DNA of 64,000 bases from Sitta carolinensis (GCA_032173965.1 CM063289.1:29409690-29473689); one strand, 5' to 3'. Positions 1-11,967 are shown, counted from the first letter of the stretch. A program made the numbers and translations. Notes: generated by a model from the letters alone, not told the origin.

Positions 1-779
1 GCTCCAGAGGGGCTCCAGCCCTGCAACAGCTCCAGCTTCTCCTCTGGGCTCTCCCCAGCAGCTCCAGGTCCTCCCAGTGCTGTGAATATCCACAGGAATA
101 TTCCAGCAAGGCTAGATGTACCCATACCCCGTGGATTTTGACCTCATTAGTTCATACTCGTACAACTTGTACTTATCCTTGAGCAACTTTTCCTTTAAAC
201 TTCCTCCTGCTTCAACAGAGACATGGAAAACCTTCAGCTGAGTTCAGTCACTTATTAATGAAGGATTCCTTAGTAAGGCTCAGTTTTCTCCTGAATGCCT
301 TGGAGGACCTTTGCATTTTCATCACTTTGGGATTTTTGGGGGTTTTTTTTTTCAACCTCTGTGCTGAATAACTGAGACAAAAAGTTCCATTTCTTTACCA
401 CATCCAGCTGTTTGTTAGGTGGTGGAGCAGAAATCTGTGATAAGAATCAGAAGGCAGAGCCAAACTGATAAATGCTGTGATCTTGATGATGGAGAAAAGA
501 GAAAAGCAGCTGGGATTTTTCTCTGTTTGTTTCTTTAATTAAGTCTAGACTATACGTGTTGTGCTGCTCGGAAATAATCTGGAAATATTCCTGACATTCT
601 GATTATGATGTCAATAATCAAGTGAAAAGAATGAGCAGAGACTTAATTTAGGAAAGAAAAGAAATCTCTGATTTGCAGCTCTGTGTTGCTTAAGAGAGCA
701 GCACTGAACTTCAAAGACAGAATTATTCTTTTCTCCCAGTTCATAAAATTCATTCTCACCAGCACTTGGGATCACCAGG
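1..779. other. Upstream intergenic DNA, no gene seen
   Basis: No coding signal. Bases 1-115 (CTCCAGC-rich) loosely resemble the antisense middle part of a CR1 element, but the match is too short to call. The rest is unremarkable AT-rich sequence. Confidence 0.5.
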
Positions 780-781
780 AA

Positions 782-975
782 AGAATTTCCCATTCCAGAC
801 TCCAGAGGAGTGATGGGAGTGAGGAGATTTCACTTTTTGTCTGTGAAATAAGAATTTCCCATTCTAAACTCCAGAGGAGTGATGGGAGTGAGGAGATTTC
901 ACTTTTTGGCCATGAAATAAGGAATTCACATCCCAAACTCCAGAGATGTGATGGGGTGAGGAGATTTCCCTTCTT
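782..975. repeat. Tandem repeat, about 69-bp unit, three copies
   Basis: Copies start near 782, 851 and 921. Each contains CTCCAGAG, GTGATGGG and GGAGATTTC in the same order. The first two copies are almost identical and the third is diverged. Open frames across it on both strands are products of the repeat. Confidence 0.88.
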
Positions 976-2114
976 TTGCCCTTTTGGCTTCCTGCTTAAA
1001 ATCCAGAGCACCCATTTCAGCCTTCCAAAGGATTTCTTCAGCAAATCTCAAGGAGTGCAAGCAAAAGGGAAAAAAAAAAAGCAATTACACAGTTTTATGG
1101 TCTCTGAGCTGAGATTTCAATCTGCAGGGCTTGTACTCAGTTTCAGTTTATTCCTATATATTTTCCTTTAAACTCTAATAAAATAACTGAGCCTTCTCTT
1201 TCCTCTCTACTCCCTCATTAGCTGCTTAAAACAACACCCAGAGAATCAGGAATAATTCTGGAGGGGCGTGCCCGTGGGTGCCATCTGTCATCAGCACCCT
1301 CGGGGACATTTGCTGCCTTTTCAGAGAAATCTTTTAGGAGCAGGGAAGTGCCTGGATGCCCTGGGTTCATCCCAGCCAGGCATATTTGGCCTGTTGTTTA
1401 ACCAGCCTGTAAATGAGCTGCTTAATTAGCAGGTAAGCCAAGAAATTTAGAATTTTTAATTATAGTTGGAATACAGACTTAAAAACCACTTTCTCCTATG
1501 GCTGCTTTTTTGTTTTGTTTTGTTTTTTTCTTTTCTTTTTTTTTTTTTCCTTTTCTTTTTTTTTTTTTTTTTTTTTCCAGTTCAGGGATATTTATTTATT
1601 TGATCAGTCAAAAAGTTGTTAAGTCTAAAGCAAGCCGGTTTTTATCTCATATTTCCCCATCAGACTGGAAAATCTCACTTATTTACCTTGTAATAAGATA
1701 AAAATCACGGATTCAGGAGCATTCCAAGCTTTCCATTGGCAGATCTTGGATGGAAGTAAAATTTATCATTTTTCTTAAAAATGGCCCTGATGCCATCGAG
1801 TTTGCAGTTCTCTCACAGGGTGATTTAGAGGGAAAACACAGGACTAAAATTTTGCAGGGAGAAATTCAACTAAGAAAAGTAGGGGTCCCATATAGCCACA
1901 GGAGAAGGAAATAGTTTTGGAAGTGTTTAAATAAAAGGGATAAAAGCAAAAGCTGTCACAAAACAAAAGAGCACTGAAGTCTTAAATAATGACAAGAAAA
2001 AGGACAAATATATTGATTTTTTTTTTCTTAATTTGGGTACTTTTTTTATAGCCAGTCACTGGTTCACTCTGATAGCATCCTCCAGAATAAGGCAAATCCA
2101 GCATTCACACTCAG
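976..2114. other. Intergenic DNA with a long poly-T tract at 1506-1576
   Basis: No gene found. A T-rich stretch broken by single G or C bases occupies 1506-1576, and smaller T runs lie near 2018-2048. These may be tails of old antisense retroposons, but nothing recognisable precedes or follows them. Confidence 0.5.
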
Positions 2115-2420
2115 ATTTTTCAGGATAGAGATATTCCAAACAGTCTTTTTTTTTTTTTGGGGGGGGGAGGTAATATAAATTTCTTTATTTTTCTTTATTT
2201 ATGCAGCTCCTAATGAGTGGTGAAATTCCAAATTATTGAGCTGGATATATATATTGAGTGGTGAAATTCCAAATTATTGAGCTGGATATATTGTCCTTTC
2301 AGGATAGAGATATTCCAAACATTTTTTTTTTGTGTGGTAATATGAATTTTCTTTACTTTTCTTTACTTCTGCAGCTCCTAATGAGTGGTGAAATTCCAAA
2401 TTATTGAGCTGGATATATGG
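2115..2420. repeat. Duplicated segment with nested tandem repeat
   Basis: A segment beginning CAGGATAGAGATATTCC occurs at about 2120 and again at about 2299. Each copy continues through a T run to GCAGCTCCTAATGAGTGG (2203 and 2371). An extra partial copy of GTGAAATTCCAAATTATTG lies between them at about 2260. The layout is an imperfect tandem duplication of about 175 bp with one internal 50-bp duplication. Confidence 0.85.
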
Positions 2421-2647
2421 AAAAGGTGAGTACCTGCAGCTTGTGTCATTGAAGCATTTAGTTAGGTGTCTTTAAAAGGGTCATAAAAGAAAATTCTCCT
2501 TATTGGCTGCCTAATTTCAGAGGCCATACCCAGCTCAAGGTGTTCCTGAGCTCTGGTGTGGATCCTGCTGCAGGCTGGCTGCTGAGGGAATTCCAGATGT
2601 GCTGGGGCACAGCTGGAGGAGGACGGGGTGATGCCAGCACAGAGCAG

Positions 2648-3198
2648 GAAAAAATCCCTGGATTTTGGGCTTTTTTATTTTGGGATTATATCTGAAGCCA
2701 TGTTCAGGAAGCAGAGCTCGGTGTCCAGCTTGGGAAATTGGGCTGCAGGAAAAAAAACCTGGATTTTGGTCCTTGGATTTTGGGATTATATTTGAAACTA
2801 TGTTCAGAATGCAGAGAAGGGAAGCAGAGCTTGAGGTCCAGCTTGGGAAATTGGGCTGCAGGAAAAACCCCTGGATTTCGGTCCTTTTTTATTTTGGGGA
2901 TTATATTTGAAGTCATGTTGAATGGGAAAGGCAGAGGAGGGGAGCAGAGCTCAGTGTCCACCGTGGGAAATTGGGCTGCAGGAAAAAAAACCTGGATTTT
3001 GGCCCTTTTTTTATTTTGGGATTATATTTAAAGCCATGTTTAGAATGTAGAAGAGGGAAGCAGAGCTTGATATCCAGTCTGGGAAACTGGGCTGCAGGAA
3101 AATCCCTGGATTTTGGCCCTTTTTAATTTTGGGATTATATCTGAAGTCATGTTCAGGATGCAGAGCTCCATGTCCAGCTCGGGAAATTTGGCTGCTGA
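2648..3198. repeat. Minisatellite, about 100-120 bp unit, five copies
   Basis: Units begin with an A run and CCTGGATTTTGG at about 2649, 2751, 2863, 2983 and 3099. Each continues with TTTTGGGATTATAT, a GAAGCAGAGCT block and TTGGGAAATTGGGCTGCAGG. Length differences come from the A and T runs and small internal gaps. Open frames on both strands are repeat by-products. Confidence 0.9.
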
Positions 3199-3239
3199 GG
3201 GATGCACCCAGGGGACAAAGTGGGAAGATGCTGATGCCC

Positions 3240-3800
3240 CAGCATGGAGAGAACTCCACCCTGCCATAACTTCAGGAAGAGGAGAATTTTTTCCAAGACT
3301 TTTGGCATCTCCACTCTGCCACAACTTCAGGAAGAGAGGAAATTTTTCCAAGAGCTATGGCATCTTCACTCTGCCATAACTTCAGGAAGAGGAGAATTTT
3401 TCAAAGAGTTATGGCATCTCTACTCTGCCATAACTTCGGAAAATTTTCAAGAGTTAGGATTCTACTGCTAATAGGAAGAGAAATTTTTTCCAAGACTTTT
3501 GGCATCTCCACTCTGCCACAACTTCAGGAAGAGGGGAAATTTTTCCAAAAGATATGGCAGCTCCACTCTGCCATAATTTCAGGAAGAGAGGTTTTTTTCC
3601 AGAGTTTTGGCATCTCCACTCTGCCACAACTTCAGGAGAGATTTTTTTCCAAGAGTTACAGCATCTCCACTCTGCCACAACTTCAGGAAGAGGGGAGATT
3701 TTCTTCCCTGAATTACAGCAGCTCCATCCTGCCACATCTTCAGGAAGAGGGGGAATTTTGCCCAGAATTACAGCATCTCCACCCTGCCCGAACTTCAGGC
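3240..3800. repeat. Minisatellite, about 55-bp unit, roughly ten copies
   Basis: The shared core is CTGCCACAACTTCAGGAAGA followed by an A or T run, CCAAGA and TGGCATCTCCA. Copies are visible around 3262, 3316, 3372, 3427, 3514, 3568, 3621, 3671, 3730 and 3783. It starts within about 45 bp of the previous, unrelated array. Open frames here (for example 3357-4172) reflect the repeat. Confidence 0.9.
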
Positions 3801-5894
3801 AGACCCTCCCAGGGCAGCAGGAGATGGAGGCAGAGAGACCCCGGGCAGCCTGGAGCGCTCCTCAGCAGCTCCTCCGTGCCTGGCTCATCCCTGAGCCAGC
3901 CAGGCTGGTGGAACCTGTCAGACCACAGGCTCTCCCTGCCCGCTGACGGCTCTTCCCAAGCTTTGTTTGTGTGCTGGAGCTGGGAGATTTTGAATTCCAA
4001 GTGCGTGGGGACGGCTCCCAGGGAGCGCTGCCTCCTCCTCTGCCTAATTAGAGAGCAGACAAAGATCTGCCAGCCTCCTTCCCCAAGTGCTCCATATCAG
4101 GAGGTCCAGCAGGAGCTGTTCCCTGTCCCCAGGACTCTGGGGACTCTGCTAATTTTAGCAGCAATGTCGTGATTCGAGTGGCTGCTCAGCAAACGCGGGG
4201 ACATTCAGCGGAGGCACCTCAAGGAATTCGGGGACAGCTGGGATAGATCCAGTTTCCCAGGAGCCAGGGGAGAGGATGGGTGGCTCTCACGTCCTCCCTG
4301 TCACCACAAATGCCTCCATCCAGCCCATCTCGTGGTGACAGTGACACCCCTGGTCCCCCCATGCCCTTAGAAGGGTCTCAGTGTTCCATCCTCTGGCAGG
4401 ACCTGCTCCCCCAAGCCATGGGAAGGAGAATTCCAGCTCATCCTGAACCCAGCGCAGCATGGCAGGCACACCACTCTTTATCCAAATAAGAAAAATGAAG
4501 CCATTGCCATTTCCAGCACGAAATAAAAGGAAAAGAAAAAAATTAAAAATGGTGCCATGAATTCCACGGCATCAACACGAAGATAAAAGCAGAGATGCAG
4601 CAGGAAGATAAAGAGATTAGAGTATCAGAATTATTACAAATCTTGCCCCTAGCAGTGCCTGTTCCCAAGGCTGCCTGCCATTTCCCAATGATAAGATCCA
4701 GGTTTGCAGGCTGGGTAGGGTTTCTTTTTCCCCTATTTGTGCTGGAAAGCTCCGAGCTATTTTTCACTCCAGGCTCCAAGATATTTGTGCTGAAAGGTTC
4801 AGCCATTTCTCTCCAGCAGAGGTTACAGACAACAAAAAAACAAAGCTGTTTTTCTGAGAAAAGAGAGGAGCTGAGATTGGTTAAGTTTTGCCACAACTGG
4901 CCAAGAATGTGTCCTTTGAAACACCTGTGAAAATCCAAATTTAGCCAAATTATGAGTCTCTGGAAAACTATTGCTCATATATAATCAGAGTTCATGTGTA
5001 GTTCCTGAGGGAAATCTGCCCTTAGTCCAGTTCAGGGTACAAAATGACACTGAAATTAAAAACAAGTGAAAAAAGAAAAAAAAAAAAAAAAAAAAAAAAA
5101 AAAGGAAGAATGAGAAGTCGTTTAATGCTATTTTTAGAAACATTTTCCAAGTTATCCTAAAATTTAAAAAAGTGCAAGTAACCAGTGTTTTGATTTGAGG
5201 AATAATCTCACCAACAGCATCTTCCTAATTATGTTTGCTCTTTTCAGTACCCATTTTTAGGTTTGTACATTTTATAAGTATCCATTAGCAGCTAAAATAT
5301 TTCTGTGAAGGAAAAAAACCATGGAAGAATGAAGAGATCAAGAAATGGGAATTAGAAATTTGTATCCTTTTTTATGGCCTGTCCTTTCACCCATAACCAT
5401 GAAAAAATGCTTAATAATCCACGTGGTCTTGATTCAAGACCAGGGGGATTCAAAGAATTCCTTCAGCTTGTTCCAAGTGGAGTTTGCTTCCCTGCAATTT
5501 TTTGGGGTCATTCCTGGTGAATCTTCTCTGTCTCTGATGGAATTCCCACTCAGCTAGGGGCTGTGCTGCTAAAAGGGGATTTTCTGGACAAAGGGGATTT
5601 TCTGGACAGAGCTGGGGTGAGATGGAATCACAATTTGGGGAAGAGGCTCCAGCAGCCTGGGAAAGCACAGCCAGAGCTCAGGTGTGGTACAGCAAGAACA
5701 GGGTGATCCCTCTGAGCCAAACAGGCTCCCTCTCAGGTAATGATGGGATTATATAAAAAGAAATTAGAAATTACCAGGGCTGCTGGACAAGGGGTTGGAA
5801 AATGCCATCTGCTTTTCTGGTCATAATAATCCCAAACTGCTGGGCTGCAGATTTCCTGCCCTGGGATAAATGGTGTCTGTGATGTGATTATAAC
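3801..5894. other. Intergenic DNA, no gene seen; poly-A tract 5069-5103
   Basis: Unique-looking sequence without a credible reading frame or splice pattern. A 30-base-plus A run ends near 5103 and could be the tail of an old retroposed sequence, but the preceding 300 bp are not recognisable. Confidence 0.45.
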
Positions 5895-6615
5895 ATTGGG
5901 CCATTCTTTTTCCTGTATCATGAATTTTTGCTTTAAAACAAACACAATGTTTTTTTGATTTTTTTTTTTCCCAGGAGGAAGATGTTCTTGTGCCCAGACC
6001 CCAAAAACTGACAGGTAAGAAAATACCTGTAAATTACTGGAGTACCAGAAAACTCCAGAGTTTCTGGCTTTGTCTTCCACTTTCTCATCCTGTGATTCTT
6101 TTTCCTGTATCATGAATCTTTGCTTTAACACCATGGTTAAATCACACACAGTGGGTTTTTTTCCAGAAGGAAGAGAGGTTCTTGTGCCCAAACCCCAAAT
6201 AACTGTAAATTTTATACTGGAATATACAGAAAACTCCAGAGTTTCTGCCTTTGTCTTCCATTCTCTCATCCTGTGATTCTTTTCTCTGTATCACAAATTT
6301 TTGCTTTAACACCATGGTTAAACCAAACATAATGTTTTTTTTAGCAGCAGGAAGAGATGTTGTGCCCAGACCCCAAATAACTGTAAATTCTATACTGGAA
6401 TATACAGAAAGCTCCAGAGTTTCTGGCTTTGTCTTCCATTTTCTCATCCTGTGATTCTTTTCTCTGTATCATGAATTTTTGCTTTAACACCACAGTTAAA
6501 CCACACACAGTGGGTTTTTTTTTATCAGGAGGAAGAGAGGTTTCACCCAGATCCAAATAACTGTAAATTCTATACTGGAATATACAGAGAGCTCCAGAGT
6601 TTTTGGCTTTGTCTT
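5895..6615. repeat. Tandem repeat, about 180-bp unit, four copies
   Basis: Units share CCTGTGATTCTTT, ATGAATTTTTGCTTTAACACC, a T run, AGGAAGAGA, CCCCAAATAACTGTAAATT and CTCCAGAGTTTCTGGCTTTG. The TCATCCTGTGATTC start recurs near 6085, 6267 and 6443, and an earlier diverged copy begins near 5900. The minus-strand open frames of 100-180 aa across it repeat the same peptide and are not genes. Confidence 0.9.
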
Positions 6616-7945
6616 CCACTTTCTCTCTCTGGAACCTGCAGGAGCAGCAAACCAAGACCCTCAGGCTCTTCTATGAATTTCCAGCATCCCTTCAGCTGCC
6701 TCCCTCTTCCTCCTGGCCTCTGCTTTTCCCTGGTTTTAACACTTGCTTAAACATTTCAGCCCTGCAACGCCAAGAGCTCGAAGCCTCCGAGTTTGTTTTC
6801 TCCCTTCCATCACCCCTGGGGGATTTTTAGGATAAAATCCAGGGTAAAATCAGAGCCCACAGCAGCGATTTGGTGCTGCAGCCCTGCTGCTCACATCAGG
6901 TTTTCCCAGTCCTGAGCTGTGCAGCTGGGCACAATGCTCACTTTGAAATCCCACACCACACACGTGATGGCTTTCATTAAATATATTAAATATATTATCT
7001 GGTGATGATGGGGCTGTGGAAAGAATGCTCTCACAGGCAAACTTGCTGCGGAGGGAGGAGACCAAGGAGTTTTTTTCCATTTTCTTTGCTGGTTGTAATC
7101 TGCAGGGGAATGACTGATTAGGTGGGCAGATGTTGCTCCAGGAGATAAAACCTGGAGTTTTGAGTCTTAGAGGTCCTAGCATGTGATACTTGTGAAAATG
7201 GGTGCTTGTAAGAGTGCAGATCTAAAAACAGTCATACAGGTGCTCTCCCAATCAGGATTTAATGAAATATGTTCAAGGAACTGTTATTTCTGATGTGTAA
7301 CACCGCTTGTCATTCCCACAGAAGAAAACAAGGTTTAGAGGAGCAGTTTCCAGATGCTACTGGAAAAATTCCCCCCTAAATCCAAGAATTAGAGTTGCTG
7401 CCCTTGGCTTAATCCAGTGTGCAACTCGTAGCTCTCAGGAGTGAGCAAAGATCAGACTTATTGGGGAAGCAAGAACTGCAGCCAAAACTAACACAAAACT
7501 GTAACTTCCAGAGGAAATATTTAGAGGCATAATGAGAGGGATGGGAAACTAAACACGAAAATCAACGTGGGGAAACTCAGCCCTCAGACTTGGCCCGTGT
7601 GCTGATGGCCACAATCAAATTAAGGCAAATTGGAAAGGGGTCAGAATGAGAAAATAAAATAAAGCACATGGACAGGGAGACGACACAGGGCGAGAATTGC
7701 AGCAAGGCAAAAAGCAGCAGCCTTGTGCACGCTTTCATTTTCTCTATTTTTATTCTGGATTTATACCAGAAAGGATTAAATTTAGGCTTTGCTACGAGGT
7801 TAGAGATGAGAGCCACAAAGAGTCCCTCAGTTCTTTCTTGGTGAGGGCCTGGGAGCTGCTCAATCCCTGTGAGGGTTTCTGGAAGTGCAGTTTGCCCACA
7901 ACCAGTTAAGGAAAGGCTACAGGCTGGGAGGAGGATTGAGCAGGA
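6616..7945. other. Intergenic DNA, no gene seen
   Basis: No recognisable coding sequence or repeat family. A short ATATTAAATATATTA run lies near 6980-6995. Confidence 0.5.
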
Positions 7946-8036
7946 CCTATTTCATTATTCCAAACCTATTTCATTATTAACCTATTCATTATCAACCTAT
8001 TTCATTATTCCAAACCTATTTCATTATTCCAAACTA
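7946..8036. repeat. Short tandem repeat with CCTATTTCATTATT units
   Basis: Five to six copies of a 14-19 bp unit built from CCTATTTCATTATTCCAAA, some shortened, lie head to tail. Confidence 0.85.
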
Positions 8037-8794
8037 TCTTACACTCCAGAGGGTTACTAGGGAGTTCTGTCTTGTGTTGTTTGCAGGCCTGAAGATCAGT
8101 ATCATGCAAGAAGTGCCACTTTTAAGGGATTTTCCAATGGTCAGACCAGGTTTTTATTCCACATGTGGTGCTCCCAGTTTGCTGGGAGAGTGCAGGGACA
8201 TGCCAGGGAGTGAAGGAAGCACAGCAGCCTGGAGAGAGGGAACCTCTGCATCCATTTGCAGTTTTCAGAATAGAAATGAGATATTTATCTGCAGAGAAGA
8301 TATATCAGTAAACTCCTGATCCCTGCAGAGGGGGTGCACCATTAATAAGCCACGTTGAGTCATTCCCTACAGGAATAGTGTTTTTCTCCAGGGCCATTGC
8401 GTGCTCCAGCTATTCCAGAGCCATCCCACTTGTTCTGTTTCCTGACTGACCCGCTTGGCATCTGCCTGTGCTGCTGTCAGAGCGAGTTTACTCCCACCAC
8501 GGGGCTGGGATTTATATCTGACACATGTTCCTCCTCTTCCCATCCTCCAGCATTGACACTCCAGCTCTCTTTCCATGGGCTCTAAAGGAAAAAGAGTTTT
8601 TTTTTTTTTGTTTGTTTGTTTTTTTTTGCAAAGCTGAGTGGCTGCAATTTTGATGTTTTTAGCAGATAGGAATTTTGAGCTCTTCATTCTACGGGTCCTT
8701 TCCCTTTCCAGCCCCTAATTTTGGCATCCCTCTAATTTTGGGATGCCACAAGCCAAGCAAGGGTGAGCCTCCTCTTCTCCAGGGTTTCTTCCAA
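8037..8794. other. Intergenic DNA, no gene seen
   Basis: Mixed sequence without a credible gene. A T-rich run with interspersed G lies at 8599-8629. Confidence 0.5.
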
Positions 8795-9042
8795 AGCAAA
8801 ACAGCAGGGTGAGAGGAAATGGCTTCACGTTGCTCCAGGGGAGGTTAGGTTAAGCAGCTGGAGAAATTTCTTCATGGATAAGGCTTGGTGGAGGCAGTGG
8901 TGGAGTCACCATCCCTGGAAGTGTCCAAAAAACCTGTGGATGTGGCACTGGAGGATATGGTTTAATGGTGAACGTGGAGGTGGTGCTGGACTTGATGACC
9001 TTAGAGGGTTTTCCAACCTTAATTCCATGATTCTGTGATAGG
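8795..9042 (+). mobile_element. CR1 LINE 3'-end fragment
   Basis: The order of motifs is that of the avian CR1 3' end: an AATGGCTTCA-like block, a GAGGTTAGGTTAAG block, GAGAAATTTCTTC, CATCCCTGGAAGTGTCCA, CTTGATGACCTTAGAGG and TTTTCCAACCTTAATTCC, ending in a diverged ATTCTGTGAT tail. CR1 copies are usually 5'-truncated, as here. No reverse transcriptase sequence is present. Confidence 0.82.
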
Positions 9043-10779
9043 AGGAGGCAGATCTAATCCCCAGCTCTGAAAGACTGGGTTTGAGAAGGTGACCAACACC
9101 AGATTATCTGAACTGGCAGCTTTAACTCACATCCAAAGATCACAGAACCTGATTTTTGGCATCTTTTCTTCCTCCCTTTCCCCCATGGCATTTTGGAAGG
9201 AGTTCTTTCCTCTCTTTCCCTCAACATTTCCTCATGTGACACTGACTGAGCACGAGCCCAGCTGATTCAGAAACACCCCACTGGTGGATCCCCGGGTTGG
9301 AATTCTGCCTTGGGTCTGATTCCCACATCCTGGAACAAGGGCTGGAGGCTGGATTGCTCCTCCAGGAGGCAGGAACTCCAGGAGGAGCCAAGGTTTTGCC
9401 TCCAGGGCTCTGCAGTCCATGAGTTTTGGTTGCACACGAAAATGTGAAACCTGTTCAGTCGGTTCCCTCGCCACCAGCAGCATCCTGGGGCTTTGGAAGC
9501 CAAAGGACAATTGCCTCATTCATTTCCTGGGGTTAGTTTATTAAAAAAAAAAGTCTATTTGTGGTGTTAACCTTGTGATGGGGTGCAGGAATGGGATTGG
9601 AAATCCTTGTAGCAACCGGCTACTGACTGAGCACTGGCTGGGACCTTGATTTGATAATTAATTAGGTAAGAAAGTTCAGAGAGGAAGTTTTCAAACATGC
9701 AGCTGTATTAGATATGAAATAAAAAAAAAATTAAAAGTGTGTTTTAGCCAGGATATTGAAAAACCACTTGGCTTCTCACAATAATTTAAAACCTTTGTGT
9801 CCTACACTGAATCTAATAAAATTAAGTAAAATGTAATATTAACAGCTAAGCATGAATTGGGCTGAGTTTTGCCTCTCACTTGGGCCCAGGGAAGATTTTC
9901 CAACAGAACTCCAGCAGCTTCAGTGTGATGGAAAGAAAAAACCCTTGGTTTTCAGGTAGCAAGTGCTGCTTCAGCAATGGGAATGCAAGGTAACAATTAG
10001 GGCAGCTTTGAGAAGCATCCTTTGGGTTTGGGTGGCTTTGGCTAAACCAGTATTCCCAGGAATATTGACTAAAAAGATAGATATATCTATATATCTAGAT
10101 CTATCTATCTATCTATATAAATAAATAAAAATAAAAATTTTATTAGGCTCATAAATCACCTAAAGGAACAAAAGCCAAGGGTAAGCTGATGCAGCTGTTG
10201 CTTAGGAAGAATTATATTTCATTTATTAAAATCAAATGAAAGAGAGTTTTGCTGATGTCCCTCAGAGATGCCAGCTGGGAGGAGGAAGTTTCAGGTCTGA
10301 CCCAGCTCCCATCCTCGACAAAGTGGGATGAGGAATTGCTGTGGGTACCAGCACCTGGGAGAAGTCAAAAAAATCAACCATTAAAGCAGATAGAAACCAC
10401 ATTTCGAGGAAGCAGGATATGATTCTAGTAAATAATATGTAGCATGGATGCTTGGATGAATTGTTAACTCCTGGAATTTACTGCTACAGGACACAAGTGG
10501 CTCTGGTACATCTTAAAAATGTAACTGTGGGTTATTGAAGCCCTCGTGTCTCTACAGGCCAGATTTATTTACACATTATCTACAGCTCCACAATTATAAA
10601 GTGATAATTAACGAAGAGTAAAACTGGAGGGTGTGTGTTTGGTGTGGGCCTGGTGTTTGGCTTCTTGGGTTTGTTGATTGCTGGGTAGTAACTCCAGGTG
10701 CTGCACGATGGGAATTTAGCTTTCACTCCCGAAATTTATTCCTTGTTTTGAGTTTTCCTTAATAGGACCTGATGGTGTA
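9043..10779. other. Intergenic DNA, no gene seen; TATC/TATA microsatellite near 10076-10138
   Basis: No credible gene. A compound microsatellite of ATAGATATATC, CTATCTATCTATC and AAATAAATAAAAATA type lies at 10076-10138. The minus-strand frames at 9054-9519 have no recognisable domain. Confidence 0.55.
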
Positions 10780-10985
10780 TCTTGGTTCCTGATGGGCAGG
10801 AGGGAAGGTGTAAGGAAGGTCAGGACAGCTATGGAATCCCCCTTCACTGGAAGTGTTCAAAAAGGTGTGTGGAGGTGGCACCTGGGGCCATGGCTTGGTG
10901 GTGCTGGGTTAATGGCTGGAGTTGATGATGGATTTGATTTTGGAGGTCTTTTCCAATTTACCTATTCTGTCATTGTAGGATTTCA
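10780..10985 (+). mobile_element. CR1 LINE 3'-end fragment
   Basis: Diverged CR1 tail with CTTCACTGGAAGTGTTCAAA, GGTGCTGGGTTAATGGCTGG, a GTTGATGATGG block, GGAGGTCTTTTCCAATTTACC and a final ATTCTGTCATTG. It lies in the same orientation as the next copy, 70 bp away. Confidence 0.75.
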
Positions 10986-11049
10986 ACATGCTGCTACATG
11001 CGTAGGGCTTGTGGTGTGCTTGTGCACATGGCATCCAACAGCTTTTTAT

Positions 11050-11283
11050 GAGGGCAGAGCAATAGGACAAAGCAGGGAATGGCTTTAAACTGAAGGGGAT
11101 AGGTTTAGATTAGAAATCAGGAATAAATTCTGCCCTGGGAGAGGGTGCCCAAAGCAGCTGTGGATCCCTGGCAGTGCCCAAGGCCAGGCTGGATGGGGTG
11201 TGCAGGGGACAGCGGAAGGTGTCCCTGCCCGTGACAGGGATGAACTTTAAGCTCCTACAACCCAACCCATTCTGTGATTCCTT
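11050..11283 (+). mobile_element. CR1 LINE 3'-end fragment, just upstream of the CACHD1 CpG island
   Basis: Motifs appear in CR1 order: CAATAGGACAAAGCAGGG, AATGGCTTTAAACTGAA, GGTTTAGATTAGAAATC, GGTGCCCAAAGCAGCTGTGG, ATCCCTGGCAGTGCCCAAGG, GTGTCCCTGCCCGTGACAGG, then CCAACCCATTCTGTGATTCC. It is better preserved than the neighbouring copy and ends about 340 bp before the CpG island. Confidence 0.85.
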
Positions 11284-11619
11284 GATTTCCTGCCCCAAAC
11301 GCGATGTTCCTCCGGCTCTCTCGGCTTGTCCTCTCATCCGCGCCGCTGTTCCAGGCAGCGCAGCTGTGTGTGCCGCGGGGTGGGTTCGCCTCTGCCGCCG
11401 CTCCCTCCATTCATTTATTTGTTTATTGCCCGGTCAGTTGCACGACAAACATTTCCTCAAGGCTCGCCGCTCGCCACGAGGCCGTGCTGGGCGGTGCCGG
11501 GGAACGGATGGCTCGGGGGTTACGAAAGGAGACGCCGAACACTGATAAAACAAACAATAAATAAAAGGGGGCACAAAACCCACCAACTTTTAAAAGAGTT
11601 TAAAAAAATAACCCAAGGA
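11284..11619. promoter_or_regulatory. Proximal upstream region between CR1 and CpG island
   Basis: A GC-richer stretch with many CpGs (about 11300-11520) runs into a short AT-rich stretch (11535-11615) immediately before the main island. It may contain proximal promoter elements. No specific site can be assigned from sequence alone. Confidence 0.35.
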
Positions 11620-11826
11620 GGCAGAGCGGCAGAAGCGGAGGGCCGCTGCGCTGCCCCCGCCCGCTCCGGGGGCTCGGCGGCCTCCGGGGCGGGGCTGGCG
11701 CGGGGGGCCCGGCCCGATCCCCGCCCGCAGCGCGGCCGCCCCAGACGCCTCCCCCTGCCCGCGGCGCCTCCGCTCGGCCCCGCCGCCGCTCCCGCTCCTC
11801 CTCCGCGCCGCAGTTTGCGTCTCGCC

Positions 11827-11869
11827 GTGTGTGTGTGTCTCTCTCTCTCTCTCGCTCTCTCTCTCTCTC
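11827..11869 (+). repeat. GT then CT microsatellite in the presumed 5'UTR or core promoter
   Basis: A short (GT)n run is followed by a (CT)n run interrupted by one CG. It lies 150-190 bp upstream of the CACHD1 start codon in the CpG island. Pyrimidine tracts of this type are common near TATA-less start sites. Whether it is transcribed depends on the unmapped start site. Confidence 0.8.
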
Positions 11870-11943
11870 CAGCGCCGGGGCCCGCGGAGCGCCGTGAGCG
11901 CGGAGCCGGGCGCGGGGCAGCGCCCGCCGCCGCCGTCCCCTGC

Positions 11944-11967
11944 ATGGCGGGCGGCCCGCGGCGCTGA
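11944..11967 (+). other. Short upstream ORF (7 codons) in the presumed CACHD1 5' leader
   Basis: ATG 11944 opens MAGGPRR and stops at TGA 11965-11967, 50 bases before the CACHD1 start codon. It has G at +4 but T at -3, so its context is weaker than that of the main ATG. If the leader begins upstream of it, it could lower or tune initiation at 12018. It is not a gene in its own right. Confidence 0.5.

Noticed and set aside
5733..6655. Minus-strand open frames of 100-180 codons
   Set aside because: They repeat the same peptide once per 180-bp tandem unit. They are a repeat artefact.
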